The position numbers were made by a program, and so were the translations under genes. From Paraphoma chrysanthemicola (lineage: Eukaryota; Ascomycota; Dothideomycetes; Pleosporales; Phaeosphaeriaceae): DNA of 64,000 bases. The stretch covers positions 2,046,001 to 2,110,000 of the forward strand of contig JAGMWG010000004.1 in the NCBI GenBank assembly GCA_020744225.1. Reading direction: 5' to 3'. Positions within the stretch are counted from its first letter, which is position 1. Each line of letters starts with the position of its first letter. Shown piece by piece: positions 1-10,500 of this stretch. The notes under the pieces were generated by a model. That model did not search any database and was not told the DNA's origin. It worked only from the letters and a program-made list of their open reading frames with translations.

Positions 1-1
1 C

Positions 2-196
2 CGAAGTCCAACAGGTCCAGGCATGGGCGGCGGCGGTCCCGCCCAGAAAGGCAAAATCGTACCCATTCACGACCTGCGATGGCGTTTCCAGGACGAAGCA
101 CAATTTCCCCGCCCAAGAGACTTTTCTAATGGCCCGAAGCGGTACCGCGCTGGGCGTGGAAGCAGTGTGCCTTTGGATTTGAGTGCGTACGAATGA
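2..196 (+). CDS. Verprolin/WIP-like actin cytoskeleton protein, C-terminal end
   Basis: Only the last 64 residues are in the window; the gene runs off the left edge in frame 2 and stops with TGA at 194-196. The tail reads Gly-rich (GMGGGGPAQKGK), then a basic/aromatic stretch with DLRWRFQDE and FPRPRDF, then GPKRYRAGRGSSVPLDL near the end. As I remember fungal verprolin (WIP family) proteins, their C-terminal WASP-binding tails look like this; they link Las17/WASP to actin at endocytic patches. The assignment rests on that recollection and on the short tail only, so the rest of the protein (WH2 motifs, proline-rich core) cannot be checked here. Confidence 0.5.
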   Translation, partial: RSPTGPGMGGGGPAQKGKIVPIHDLRWRFQDEAQFPRPRDFSNGPKRYRAGRGSSVPLDLSAYE

Positions 197-1796
197 GATA
201 CCAAGGAATTGGAGCGATGCGTGTGTGTGCGTGTGTATATTGTCTATTGCTATCTTGCACGGAGGGGTCATAGGGTAGAACTTTGTAGCTTAGCCATGGC
301 GTTATGAGGGGTATGGCTTTTGGTGCAAGAGAATGCGAATAAAGCACTTAGTGTGTTTAGATATAACCCAATTAAGATATCAACTCCGTTGTGTGGACTT
401 GTCGCGCGCGATGTGTCGTGGAGTGAGTGGTACTTGTTAGAGCTGGGGTTGTGAATATGGGGGAATGGAGAAGATGAGTGATTCGTCGATGTAAGAGGGG
501 TATTGTTGAATGGGACTGGGCTGCTATGTGTCACATGATACATGTGTATTATCATTCACGAGGCTCGAGGTACCTTATAGCACATGTTTCCTCTTGATTA
601 TGTAGATAGTGGCATGTATGTGTGTATTTGATCTCATATTTCAGCCGATATTTCGAGAATGTGCAAGTGAAGTTTCTGGGTGTCAAGCTTTTCTGGAATT
701 TCCTTATTAGCTTGGGGTTTGAGATTTGGAATTGCTCTGGCTTGGATGCTTAGATGTAAATTTTCTGATTGGAGGTTGAATTGTGCGTATGGTTTATTTG
801 GTTATAAGCGGAGGGGGTGTTTACGGACAAGAGAGACTATACTTCTTCGACGGAAGTTGGGTAGGAATGAGGCACGGGTCATGAATTCGGGGACAAGACT
901 TGAAGTGGTGGACATGCAGTATAAGCAGTTCCATTGATTTGCGCTTCCTGAACTAGTAAAGATAGGGAGTATTGCTTTTTTGGTGTGTACAGCAAAGGTA
1001 TTGCGCTGTGATGCTTTCCATTTCTGACAACTCGCTTGCTGTCGAAAAGTCCTGCTTTTTTAGTACATTATTTGAAACAGACCCACGAAAACGTCGCAGG
1101 GGGTATGTTTATACCTTACATAAGGAATCTACACATTTTCGGGTTCCTTGATGCCGGAGACGTCCCTATGATTGCTTTAGTCTTCGTGAAGGTGGTAGAG
1201 TGCTTGTAAGAGTGTGCAGATGTGCTGCAAGGTACTTAAGTACGGTCGTTGATCACGCTTGATTACTTTGACGGTTGTCGGTCATGTCGATTTTGCTGTT
1301 AGCATGACTCGCAACTAGCATGTCCTTATGGCACGCGCTTGGCTTTGTAGAACTGGCAGTTAACATGCACACAAGAAGAGAGGCGGCTGTGCAAAGGAGC
1401 TCGTATTTCTCATCATAACAACGTGGGTGCACAGACCACCGAACTTCATGCGATACACGATACAAGCTCCTCCTTACGTAGCGTATTAGACGTTATATGT
1501 AATTTCCCACTTCAGGCAACGTGGACTTTCTCTTTACTTGATCGTGCAATAACCCGATTACCGCGATGCACGAAGTCGACGCGCGTGGTGGCCAATGCAC
1601 CAGTGGCGGTGCATCACCCAATACCCAATGCCAGCTCCTTCGTATGGCTGGCCACTGACACATGACCGTAAGCGCTCAGCCTGGTCAGTATATTCAGCAA
1701 CATGTGGTGCTTTGCACTTCCTCTATGTACAAGACTTCTCTTGCATTACGATCGATATTAGCCAGCGTCCTTTAAGCAAAGTATGCTGGCGCAACG
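197..1796. other. Intergenic, no gene seen
   Basis: About 1.6 kb. The short open frames are fragmentary, without recognisable domains or splice-linked partners. A small TG/CG-alternating tract lies near 217-240. The last part is presumably the promoter of the HET-NB-ARC-TPR gene. Confidence 0.6.
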
Positions 1797-4753
1797 ATGC
1801 GCCTCTTACATCGCCTGCCAGGCGGCGACTTCGGACTGACCTTCTGCGACGACGATCAAGCGCCACCGTATGCTATACTGTCGCACACATGGATTACAGA
1901 CCAGGAAGTCACGTACCATGAGCTGATTAGCGGTACAGGCAGGGACAAGACAGGCTTCGACAAGATTCGCTTTTGTGGTGAACGAGCAGCGACGGACGGG
2001 CTGCAATACTTCTGGGTCGACGCCTGCTGCATCGACAAGTCAAATCAAACCGAGCTAAGTACGGCGATCAACTACATGTTTCGTTGGTATCAGCGCGCAT
2101 CCAAGTGCTATGTATACCTGTCGGATGTCTCTATACCGGAAGAGACCAACGGCATCCAAGCCTGTCAGACAGAAGCATTTCGGCGGTCGCGATGGTTTAC
2201 GCGAGGCTGGACGCTGCAGGAACTAATAGCGCCGGCTAGCGTCGACTTTTTCTCGAAAGAAGGAAAGTTGCTAGGCAGTAAGGCGTCGCTCGAGCAAGAT
2301 ATCTATGAGATCACGAAGATTCCCGTTGAAGTCTTAAGAGGAGGGGGCCTTATAGAGCTCAGCGTTGAGGAGCGGATGAGCTGGGCGGCCCATCGCGCAA
2401 CAACGATCAAGGAAGATAAAGTTTACTGTCTTCTTGGGATTTTTGAAGTATTCTTACCACTCATATATGGAGAAGGAGAAGCACACGCAACGAAGCGGTT
2501 AAGAGAGGAAATACAGAAGCGGCAAGGAGAAACAACGCAGCCTTCCTGTGCACTCCCATTTCGCCGCGACCCTGACTTTGTCGATCGCGGTGCGCTGCTC
2601 AATGAACTGCAGGAGAAATGCTCTGCGCCAGCGTCTCGTGTGGCGCTGGTTGGCCTCGGAGGTGTTGGGTAAGTTCTGTGGCAGAACCCTTGGGATAGCG
2701 GTCGAACGCCCCCGCCTAACAAGAGCACAGCAAATCGCAGCTAGCCATCGAGCACTGCTATCGCGCCGCTGAGCGGTCGTTGGAGAAATGGGTGTTTTGG
2801 GTGCATGCCAGCAACGCTGCCCGGTTCGAGCAGAGCTTCCGCGACATCGCCGACGCCGTCAGGATCGAGGGGCGGCGAGACTCCCAAGCCAACATCTTCA
2901 AGTTGGTGCACGACTGGCTACGCGATAGCAAGAACCCGTGGCTTCTTGTTCTCGACAACGTGGATGATGCGCGCTTTCTTCTTTCTACTCCGACTGACAA
3001 CCAAGGCCCGCTTAGTCACGACTCGAGAACCGTCTCCCGACCACTTCGCGAGTACCTGCCCCACTGCGAGCGTGGGTCGATAGTCATAACAACGCGGAAC
3101 AAGGAAGCGGCGCTGGAGCTGGTCGAGCAGCGTGATATTGTTGTTGTAGAGCCAATGGACAAGGTGCAGGCGCTATCGCTTCTGCAGAAGAAGCTGGAAG
3201 AGCAACAAATAAGCAGCGATTTGGCTGGACTTGCAGCGGCTCTTGAATACATGCCACTTGCCATTGTTCAAGCAGCAGCGTACATCAAACAGAGAGCGCC
3301 CCGATGCTCGGTGGCGAAGTATCTCGACGACTTTAGGAAAAGTGAACGCAAGCGGTTAAGTCTGCTTAGCCATGATGATAGCCAGCTCCGCCGAGACTGG
3401 GAAGCCAAGAACTCGATCATCGTTACGTGGCAGATTTCGTTCGAGTATATACAGCAGACACGGCCGTCGGCGGCAGACCTGCTCTCGCTTATGAGCTTCT
3501 TCGACCGGCAGGGGATCCCAGAGGCGCTGCTTAAGAGGCGACGAGACCATGACGGCGATGAGTGGGACAGCGATGCAGAAGACAGCAATGCAGAAGATGA
3601 TGCATCGCAATCTAGCGTGTGCGAGGAGGAATTCGAGCGCGACGTGGTGACGCTTCGAGACTTTCACTTCATCTCGGTCGACCCTACTGGCACGAGCTTT
3701 GAGATGCACAGGCTAGTGCAGCTAGCGACTCGGAAGTGGCTTGCTGCGAGTGGCAAGTTGGAGCACTGGAAGGAGCAGTTTGTCAGCAATCTTTGTGCGG
3801 AGTTTCCGACGGGGGAGCTCGAGAACTGGGCAGTCTGTCAGACACTTTTCGCGCACGTCAAATCGGCTGTAGAGCAGCAGCCAGAAGAGGAGGAGTCGCA
3901 AGCGGGGTGGGCTGCATTACTTTACCGAGCAGCATGGTTTTCAATCGAGGTAGGCAATTCTGCTGATGCTATAACACTAGCAAAGAAGTCAATGAAACTG
4001 CGAATGAAGGTGCTAGGCGACGAGCACGAAGATACGCTATGGAGTATGGCAATGGTTGGAGACGCATACATACTTGGCGGCTACTGGGACGATGCGGAAA
4101 AGCTAGAGGTGCACGTGATGGAGACTCGCAAGAAGAAGCTTGGAGCAGACCATCCTGACACGCTGACGAGCATGGGCAACCTGGCGTCAACGTACTGGAA
4201 TCAAGGGCGATGGAATGAAGCAGAAGAGCTAGAGGTGCAAGTGATAGAGATTCACAAGAAGAAGCTCGGAGCAGACCATCCTGACACGCTGACGAGCATG
4301 GGCAACCTGGCGTCAACGTACCGGAATCAAGGGCGATGGAATGAAGCAGAAGAGCTAGAGGTGCACGTGATGGAGACTCGCAAGAAGAAGCTCGGAGCGA
4401 ACCATCCTGGCACGTTAATAAGCATAAACAACCTAGCGTCAACATACTGGGATCAAGGGCGAAGGAATGAAGCAGAAGAGTTAGAGGTGCAAGTAATGGA
4501 GACTCGCAAGAAGAAGCTCGGAGTAGACCATCCCAACACGCTAATGAGCATGAACAACCTCGCTTTCACGTGGAAATCTTTAGGTCGAAATAAGGAGGCT
4601 ATCTGCTTGATGAGGGAATGTGTCAAGCTTCGCCAACAAGTTCTTAGCGTTGATCACCCAGACTTGATTGATTCTTCGGGTATTCTAGCTGTTTGGGAGG
4701 CGGAGTATGGGGTCTTGAATGCCGAGATAGATCCAGAGGAGGCTTGTAGCTAA
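1797..4753 (+). CDS. HET-NB-ARC-TPR NLR-like protein
   Basis: Two exons (1797-2668, 2731-4753; 62-bp intron 2669-2730) give 964 residues. The start MRLLHRLPGG is the usual opening of this HET subfamily. Residues about 25-180 are a HET domain: YAILSHTW, FWVDACCIDK, MFRWY, RWFTRGWTLQELIAP. The nucleotide-binding domain follows: P-loop GLGGVGKSQLAIEH near residue 286, split by the intron inside the Gly codon before Lys; Walker B WLLVLDNVDD near 361; an RNBS-B-like SIVITTRN; and a GLPL-equivalent MPLAIVQAAAY. An acidic insert sits near 3555-3610. The C-terminus is TPR repeats of 42 residues. Proteins of this layout act as intracellular receptors in fungal heterokaryon incompatibility; HET is the death-inducing part, NB-ARC the switch, repeats the sensor. 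The frame is intact, so the gene is probably functional, but the ligand is unknown. Confidence 0.93.
4103..4606 (+). repeat. Four tandem 126-bp TPR-coding units
   Basis: Units begin at 4103, 4229, 4355 and 4481, each exactly 126 bp (42 codons). Units 1-3 are nearly identical at DNA level, with a shared core LGADHPDTLTSMGNLAS and QGRWNEAEELEV; the fourth drifts and decays into the last TPR. Identity this high across synonymous sites means recent amplification or concerted evolution, as in other repeat-bearing fungal incompatibility receptors. Confidence 0.9.
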
Positions 4754-5670
4754 AGTTCTCATAGCGAGACCTCTTCTCAGAACGTAGGAGCAGATTGCGG
4801 TCGTGCTTGCTTGACCATTCAGGCCTGTGTAAGGCTAAACTCATTTGGCCGTGTGCTTTTGCTATTCGGCCGTGCATACTGCAAAGTATTGCCCCAGAGA
4901 GTCACTACGTACTATGGATAGTATTACAGGCTAGATACATTAACGTACAAGTAAGAATCAAACTGCTCTAGCCGCTTGGACTCTCTTGATCGATTTTTGT
5001 GTTAACTTACGCCTATCAAGAGATGCGGAGACCTCCAGAAATTGCTGAGTGATAACAATCGACGGAATAGCGATAGCGAGCAGCTGAATATATCTTCCCC
5101 TGTTTAAGATAGCCAGATAGACATAACGGCTTTTGAGTGCATCGAATCCATAGGTATGCCACAATAGATGTTGTGGAAGCAAGCCTTAAAGCTATTGAGA
5201 GATTCTGTTAACATGTTCTCTTAGCAATATTTTGCTCTGGTCACATCATTACCGTAGTGTACATTGCTGTCTTCGTACGTTTTCTTATCTTCAAGACCGC
5301 AGCGACACGGAGAATAATTTAGGAAAGCAGATAGCTTGTCGACTTAGTTCGTCCCTTTCCAAGCAGGCCCCTGGTGAAAGATTATTTAGCCCTATGCGAC
5401 GCAGCCTTCTAACCGCAGATTGGCTTATTGCGGTATTTAGTTGTGTGCTTACTCAATGGCTAAATTTATTTTCACGTTCCCAGTGCAGATGAACGCTGCA
5501 TCTCTATCGTCTACTCTAGTTTGCATGAAAACCAATGCCTCGAGTCGTAATTCTGATGAACACACATGAAACAAAAGCTAAGATGGTTTTGACAACATAC
5601 TACGTCCTAGATGTGCACTTAGAAATGCTTGAACGATCTTACATTAATGAGAGGGCATCACCACGCTGGG
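4754..5670. other. Intergenic, no gene seen
   Basis: Between the NLR-like gene and the tRNA. Open frames here are short and isolated, and I see no domains or repeats. Confidence 0.6.
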
Positions 5671-5773
5671 GGCGTTTTGGCGGAGTGGTTAACGCGCTGG
5701 CCTGCTAATCATCCGAATGGATGGAAGTTAGCCAGTTCCTTCGGGAGCGTGAGTTCGAATCTCACAGGTGTCG
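5671..5773 (+). tRNA. tRNA-Ser (GCU) with 22-bp intron
   Basis: Acceptor arm GGCGTTT (5671-5677) pairs with AGGTGTC (5766-5772) using several G-U pairs. The D arm is GCG/CGC (from 5680). The anticodon stem CTGGC (5697-5701) pairs with GCCAG (5731-5735). The loop CTGCTAA carries anticodon GCT at 5704-5706. A 22-bp intron (about 5708-5729) sits one base 3' of the anticodon, the canonical nuclear position. A long variable arm (from 5736, TCC/GGA pairing) marks a class II serine tRNA. The T arm is GTGAG-TTCGAAT-CTCAC (5749-5765). It decodes AGC/AGU. Confidence 0.92.
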
Positions 5774-5803
5774 CATAAAACCTGAAGTAATCACACAAAG
5801 TCA

Positions 5804-5813
5804 TTTTTTTTTT
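5804..5813 (+). terminator. RNA polymerase III T-run
   Basis: A run of ten T residues 30 bp after the tRNA, and the first run of four or more T downstream, so the likely Pol III terminator of the tRNA-Ser gene. It is followed by a G-run. Confidence 0.75.
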
Positions 5814-6492
5814 GGGGGGAGGGTGGCGGCGTGGTGGAGGTGTTCGCTTGGACAAGTTTTTTGGCCTTACAACACATACTCCGCAAGGGGACACGCAGTT
5901 ATTACTTTTATTGCAACGTCTTCACCTACCACAATAATTGTGCTAGTCATACAGGAGTGCAGCACAAATCATATGTGCCTATGGCAGGGTCTCGCGGCGT
6001 AGCGTCGGCGAGGGGTAGTTAGGCAGCTAGCGCTTACGTAGGTACACCAGACTTGTACCCCACTCAAACTTTCTGGCTGTGTACGTCCACCGACGCGACG
6101 GCTCTTGACAGTTTCACGATTTACGATTTATGACCACGGAGTACACTAAGCATATAGACGACACGATTTGCAGACTCCAAAGGAGCGTCCAAGGTGGTAG
6201 AGTTGCGCAGAGAAAATACTCGACGTGCACGACGATCGCAAACAAACCAAGGCATCGAGCTCAAGGAAGAGGAACGGCCTCTCACTACACGCAATACAGC
6301 TCTCAAACCAGCGTCATCGACAACACACTCAATAAAACCCGCCTCGATCATAACATCTACAACAAGCACATACCATCCACAAACTCGCGCCTCAGAACTA
6401 CGCAGATCGTGATCCTCCACGCCAGCGTACGTAAACGACTACCGCAATCGATCCCTCACTTAGATTTCCCTCCACCCCCAAAACCGCCCATA
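5814..6492. other. Intergenic / 5' leader
   Basis: Upstream of the small coiled-coil gene. The frame of that gene stays open back to an ATG at 6130, but the 121 extra residues are low-complexity and basic with no recognisable features, so I treat this part as leader rather than coding sequence. Confidence 0.5.
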
Positions 6493-6975
6493 ATGTCCGC
6501 CCAAACAACCCCCATCTCACCCACGCGCTTCGCCTCCGCCCTTACGGACCTTCCCATCTCCTCCATCTACGCCAAACACGCCGAGCTACGTAATAGCATC
6601 ACACACATGCAGTCCAGCAACGCGCAGCTCGAGGACTACGCCCGGGACAACGATGATCGGGAGTGTTACGAAGCGGTGCTGGAGAATAGAGAGGTTATGA
6701 AGAGGTTTGAGGAGCGGATCGAGTTGTTGAGACGCGAGGTTGTCGAGGTTAGAGGGTTGCCTTGGAGGCCACAGGGAGATGAGGCTGAGACTCCGAGGAA
6801 AGTGGATTTGAACGGAGAGGCGGGGCAGATCGGGGAGGTGTTGAATGGACATGCGGACGGAAGTGGTCCGAGGATCAATGGTAACGGTGGTGGTGTGCAG
6901 GAGAGGAATGGAGATGGGGCGGCTGCGGCGGAGCAGAATGGCAACGATGATAACGAGGATGGAGTGTTCTTGTGA
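6493..6975 (+). CDS. Small conserved coiled-coil protein
   Basis: 160 residues, intronless. The start MSAQTTPISPTRFASALTDL follows a C/A-rich leader with a good start context. Residues about 20-90 are predicted helical and charged (YAKHAELRNSI, SSNAQLEDYA, ENREVMKRFEERIELLRREV, then GLPW). The rest is Gly/Asn/Asp-rich and disordered, ending DDNEDGVFL. I recall short ascomycete proteins of the same plan (SALxDLP, then AELRNSI-like helix, acidic tail) annotated only as hypothetical. No catalytic motif or signal peptide is seen. An in-frame upstream ATG at 6130 exists but is unlikely to be used. Confidence 0.75.
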   Translation: MSAQTTPISPTRFASALTDLPISSIYAKHAELRNSITHMQSSNAQLEDYARDNDDRECYEAVLENREVMKRFEERIELLRREVVEVRGLPWRPQGDEAETPRKVDLNGEAGQIGEVLNGHADGSGPRINGNGGGVQERNGDGAAAAEQNGNDDNEDGVFL

Positions 6976-7584
6976 GCATGGGCAACATCGGAACCGCCTA
7001 CAACCTCACCACATACCAAAGCGTCTCTAGTGCGCTTCGCCCTCACACCAAGGCAGCTCAGCTCGTCGACGGAGCATGAATGCCTAGGACAAAATGGGAT
7101 GGCTGCATATAGACGAGTACGTTGCTTAAAAGATCTCGATATCATTCAAAGCTAACATTTCAAACAGATGCGCGCCACCTGTATTAAGTCCTATCAGTAG
7201 GCAGAAGAATAGTTGCCATGGGTGGAAATCTACCAAGAGGAATTGGTTCTATGTCCGAACAATTTTGGGACTGATTCAAGTCTCACAATCGACTCAAGTA
7301 TGTGGATCTGCTGCAAAGTCGAACAATTTGAGGTAGAAACCTTCCATCGGCATTATGATGAACCACACTTTGCATGTGTGCATGTTTACATCTCTTCTGG
7401 AATACTGCATCGTGTACCATGAATATTCTGACCCAGTCACGGGAAGATATTACAATCTACTATGAATCTTAAAATCTACTTCTCAAACACAGAAACGAAT
7501 TAGCCCTCGAACCATCTATCGCAAACTCCCCACCAAATGCAACCAGAAATCTAATCTTTTCCCTTCATCCATGCTGTCTTCCCA
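6976..7584. other. Convergent intergenic region
   Basis: 3' regions of the coiled-coil gene (+) and the ABC transporter (-). No further coding sequence is convincing. Confidence 0.6.
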
Positions 7585-10500
7585 TCACGCTTTCCCAACC
7601 TTCTTCTTCCCCTTAGGTACCCTACAAAGCCAATACAACCCTACCGCTGCCACCACATTAAACACAACATATACCCACAACAGCCCAAAATCCCTCCAGC
7701 GCGTATCCCAATTCGCATTAATCCTCGTCAAAAACTGGTCCGTGCTATCCATCTGGCAGTACTGGCAGTCGGACGTGGCATTCGGGTTGCGCAGGTATCC
7801 GCCAAACGACGAGATGTAGGGCTCGAGGTATGCGGCGCAGGAGGTAGATGGGGGTGCGGAGAATGTTTGGAACTCTGAGGATGCGCAGAAAGCGGGGGCG
7901 CGGCCGAGGGTCGTGGACATGAATGAGGAGACGAGGTATGTGAAGGGATTAACCTGTGACATCCACTATTAGTACTTTCCAACCGCCAAATGTGGAGAGG
8001 GTAAGTACGACGACGTACCCGATACATGAATATCCAAAAGCCAGGTAAATCGCTGGGGCCCGATAAGATCCCGCAGAAAGCATACAGCATGATGCCCAAC
8101 AGCGTCGCAAATGCACCTGCAATCTCCTCGTTCGGAGACCCGGCGATGAGCATGTGTGCGAGTGAGCTGGCGAATAGGAAGGTGGCGATGATGATGAGGA
8201 GCGTGTGGAAGGCGCGGATGTGCACTTCGTTGGTGGGTTCGGCGTTGCGGTACAGGCCGACGGGGTAGTACCAGACGATGAAGCAGAAGATGGCCATGAG
8301 CTGAGAACATGATTAGTGATGTGTTTGTGACTTTGTGACTTTGCGACGATTGGGGACTTACAGCGTTCCAAGCCATTTCGATAGCAATGTTGGAGATAAC
8401 GAAAGCTTGCCATGCATATGTTTTCGACTGTCGTTCACGCGCTTCGTACATTGTGCGCTGCGTGACGAAGAGTGGCATGATTTGATAGAGCAGCTGAATA
8501 ACGATGAATAGGAAGATGAAGACGCCAAACATCTGGTTTTGTAGGCCTTGCATGGTGTTGTTCCCGTTGAGGAAAGACAAACCAATGAGCAGGGAACATC
8601 CGACTGTCAAGATTGCTTTGGAGTAAATGTACGATGGGGTTCGCCAGTATTGCTGTGCGCAGCGAAGTGCGACGGCTCGGAGCTGGGTCATGAATGGCGC
8701 GGCAAAGGCTTGGTGGCTGCCATCAGAAGAGTCCATGACGGCAGAAGGAAGATCAGCGAGGCAGCGTAGTTTCGCGAGCTCCTCTTGTACGTGTGCGTGT
8801 TCTTTGCTTTCTCTCCAGACTGCGGGCCAGTCGATGGATGTCTGAGCGCCTGGGGCAGCACCAATCGCTTCGAGCATGTACTCCGCAGGATTCGCGCCGG
8901 GTGGGCATTCAGGAGCGCCGTTACGCGCAAAGTATTCCAGGAGGATGTGGGAGTTGCGACCAATGTCGCCAAAGTAGACGGTGCGACCGCCTTTGGCGAG
9001 CAGGAGAAGTCGATCGAAGCGCTGGAACAGGAGAGATGATGGTTGATGTACTGTGCACAGAATAGCTTGGCCGTTGCGGGTGAGCTTTTCCATGAGATCG
9101 CAGATTGACCAGGATGTTTGGCTATCAAGACCAGAGGTAGGTTCGTCCAGGAAGAGAAGTAGCTTGGGCCGCGCAGCGAGTTCGACGCCGATGGTAAGGC
9201 GCTTGCGCTCTGCGTATTGTCAGCACGGTTGATACTTGTGTTTGTAAGATATACTCACGCTCGACGTTCAAGCCCGATCCTGGAATGCCCACCACAGCAT
9301 CCGCATATTGCTCCATGTCGAGAAGGCTTATGACATGATCGACATAAGCCAGTCGTTCTTCGCGGCTATACTCTGGTGGTTGTCTGAGGAGCGCCGAAAA
9401 CTCAAGCGCTTCTCGCACAGTTGAGGTCTTGAGATGAATGTCCTGCTGCATGACGTAGCCAGTCTTGCGTTGAAACGATTCATCACGCTCTCTGCCGTCT
9501 ACCAGCATGTTTCCAGAGATGACGCCCATTGTGGTTCGGCTTGCCAGTACATCTAGCAAAGTGGTCTTTCCAGCACCAGAGACGCCCTGTCTTACATTAG
9601 CATACGAGGCAAACCGAGTTCGGTAAGGTACTCACCATCAGCGCAGTCAGCGTGCCAGGCTTGATCCAACCATCAACAGAATCTAAAATCGTGCGAGTTT
9701 CGCCCTTGATCTGAATCTCATAGTTCACCTTCTCCCAATGGAAGATAGAAACCTGCTCCTGGACCTTGTGTTCTGAGTTGTCGTCGCTAGAAAACTTCTC
9801 GCCTTGATGGGCAGACGGGCTACCACCTTCTTCGTCTGAATTTGACCGTTTGCCCTTGCTCTTCATTTTGTTTCGTCGAAAGACCAACACCTCGCCTTTT
9901 GAGCGTTCAGACGCCACTAGCTCAGTCATGACAAGGTGTGCCACGAACAAGAAGATTGTCATCGCCAGGATGATGCCCCAATTGCGCCAGCGGTTGCTGT
10001 ACTGGTATCTAAACGCAGTCTCGACGTAGGCAGTGCCTCCAACAAAGTCTTCGCCCGGTCTTGAACCCTGAACAGCGCATGCTCTTTGGTCTGGAGTAAT
10101 GTTGGCGTAGGAAGGCCCACTGGGGACGAATTGTGAGCATTCGAATTCGCGGCCATTGAATTCGTTGACCATCACGCTTTCGAAGCCGTATGCGACGGGA
10201 TTAAGCCATCGTAGCCAGCTTGCCCATCTGTAGAAGTTAGCGAATGTGATGTCGATACTAGGAAACGGAAGAATAATACCCTCTCATGTATTGCACAGGA
10301 ATGGCAAAGCCAGTATACATAACAAGCAGCAACAGGATGATACTCGAAGGTGCAAGTGCTTGTTCAATCGTCTTGGTCATGGAAGCAAAGAGCCGGAAGA
10401 ACATGCTCATCGACATCATCATCGTAAAGGCGACGAGCAGGAAGTAGAAGAACGGCCCAGCCTCACGGCGGAGGTTGGCCATGAAGTAGAGCGTTGAGTT

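Noticed and set aside
680..937. Open frame of 85 codons in the left intergenic region
   Set aside because: No domain, no splice partner, biased composition; sits in a region with equally long frames on other strands.
3969..4445. 158-codon frame opposite the TPR repeats
   Set aside because: Antisense shadow of the periodic repeat; its own repetitiveness comes from the 126-bp units.
6130..6492. 121-residue N-terminal extension of the coiled-coil protein
   Set aside because: Low-complexity basic sequence; the ATG at 6493 has better context and the recognisable part starts there.
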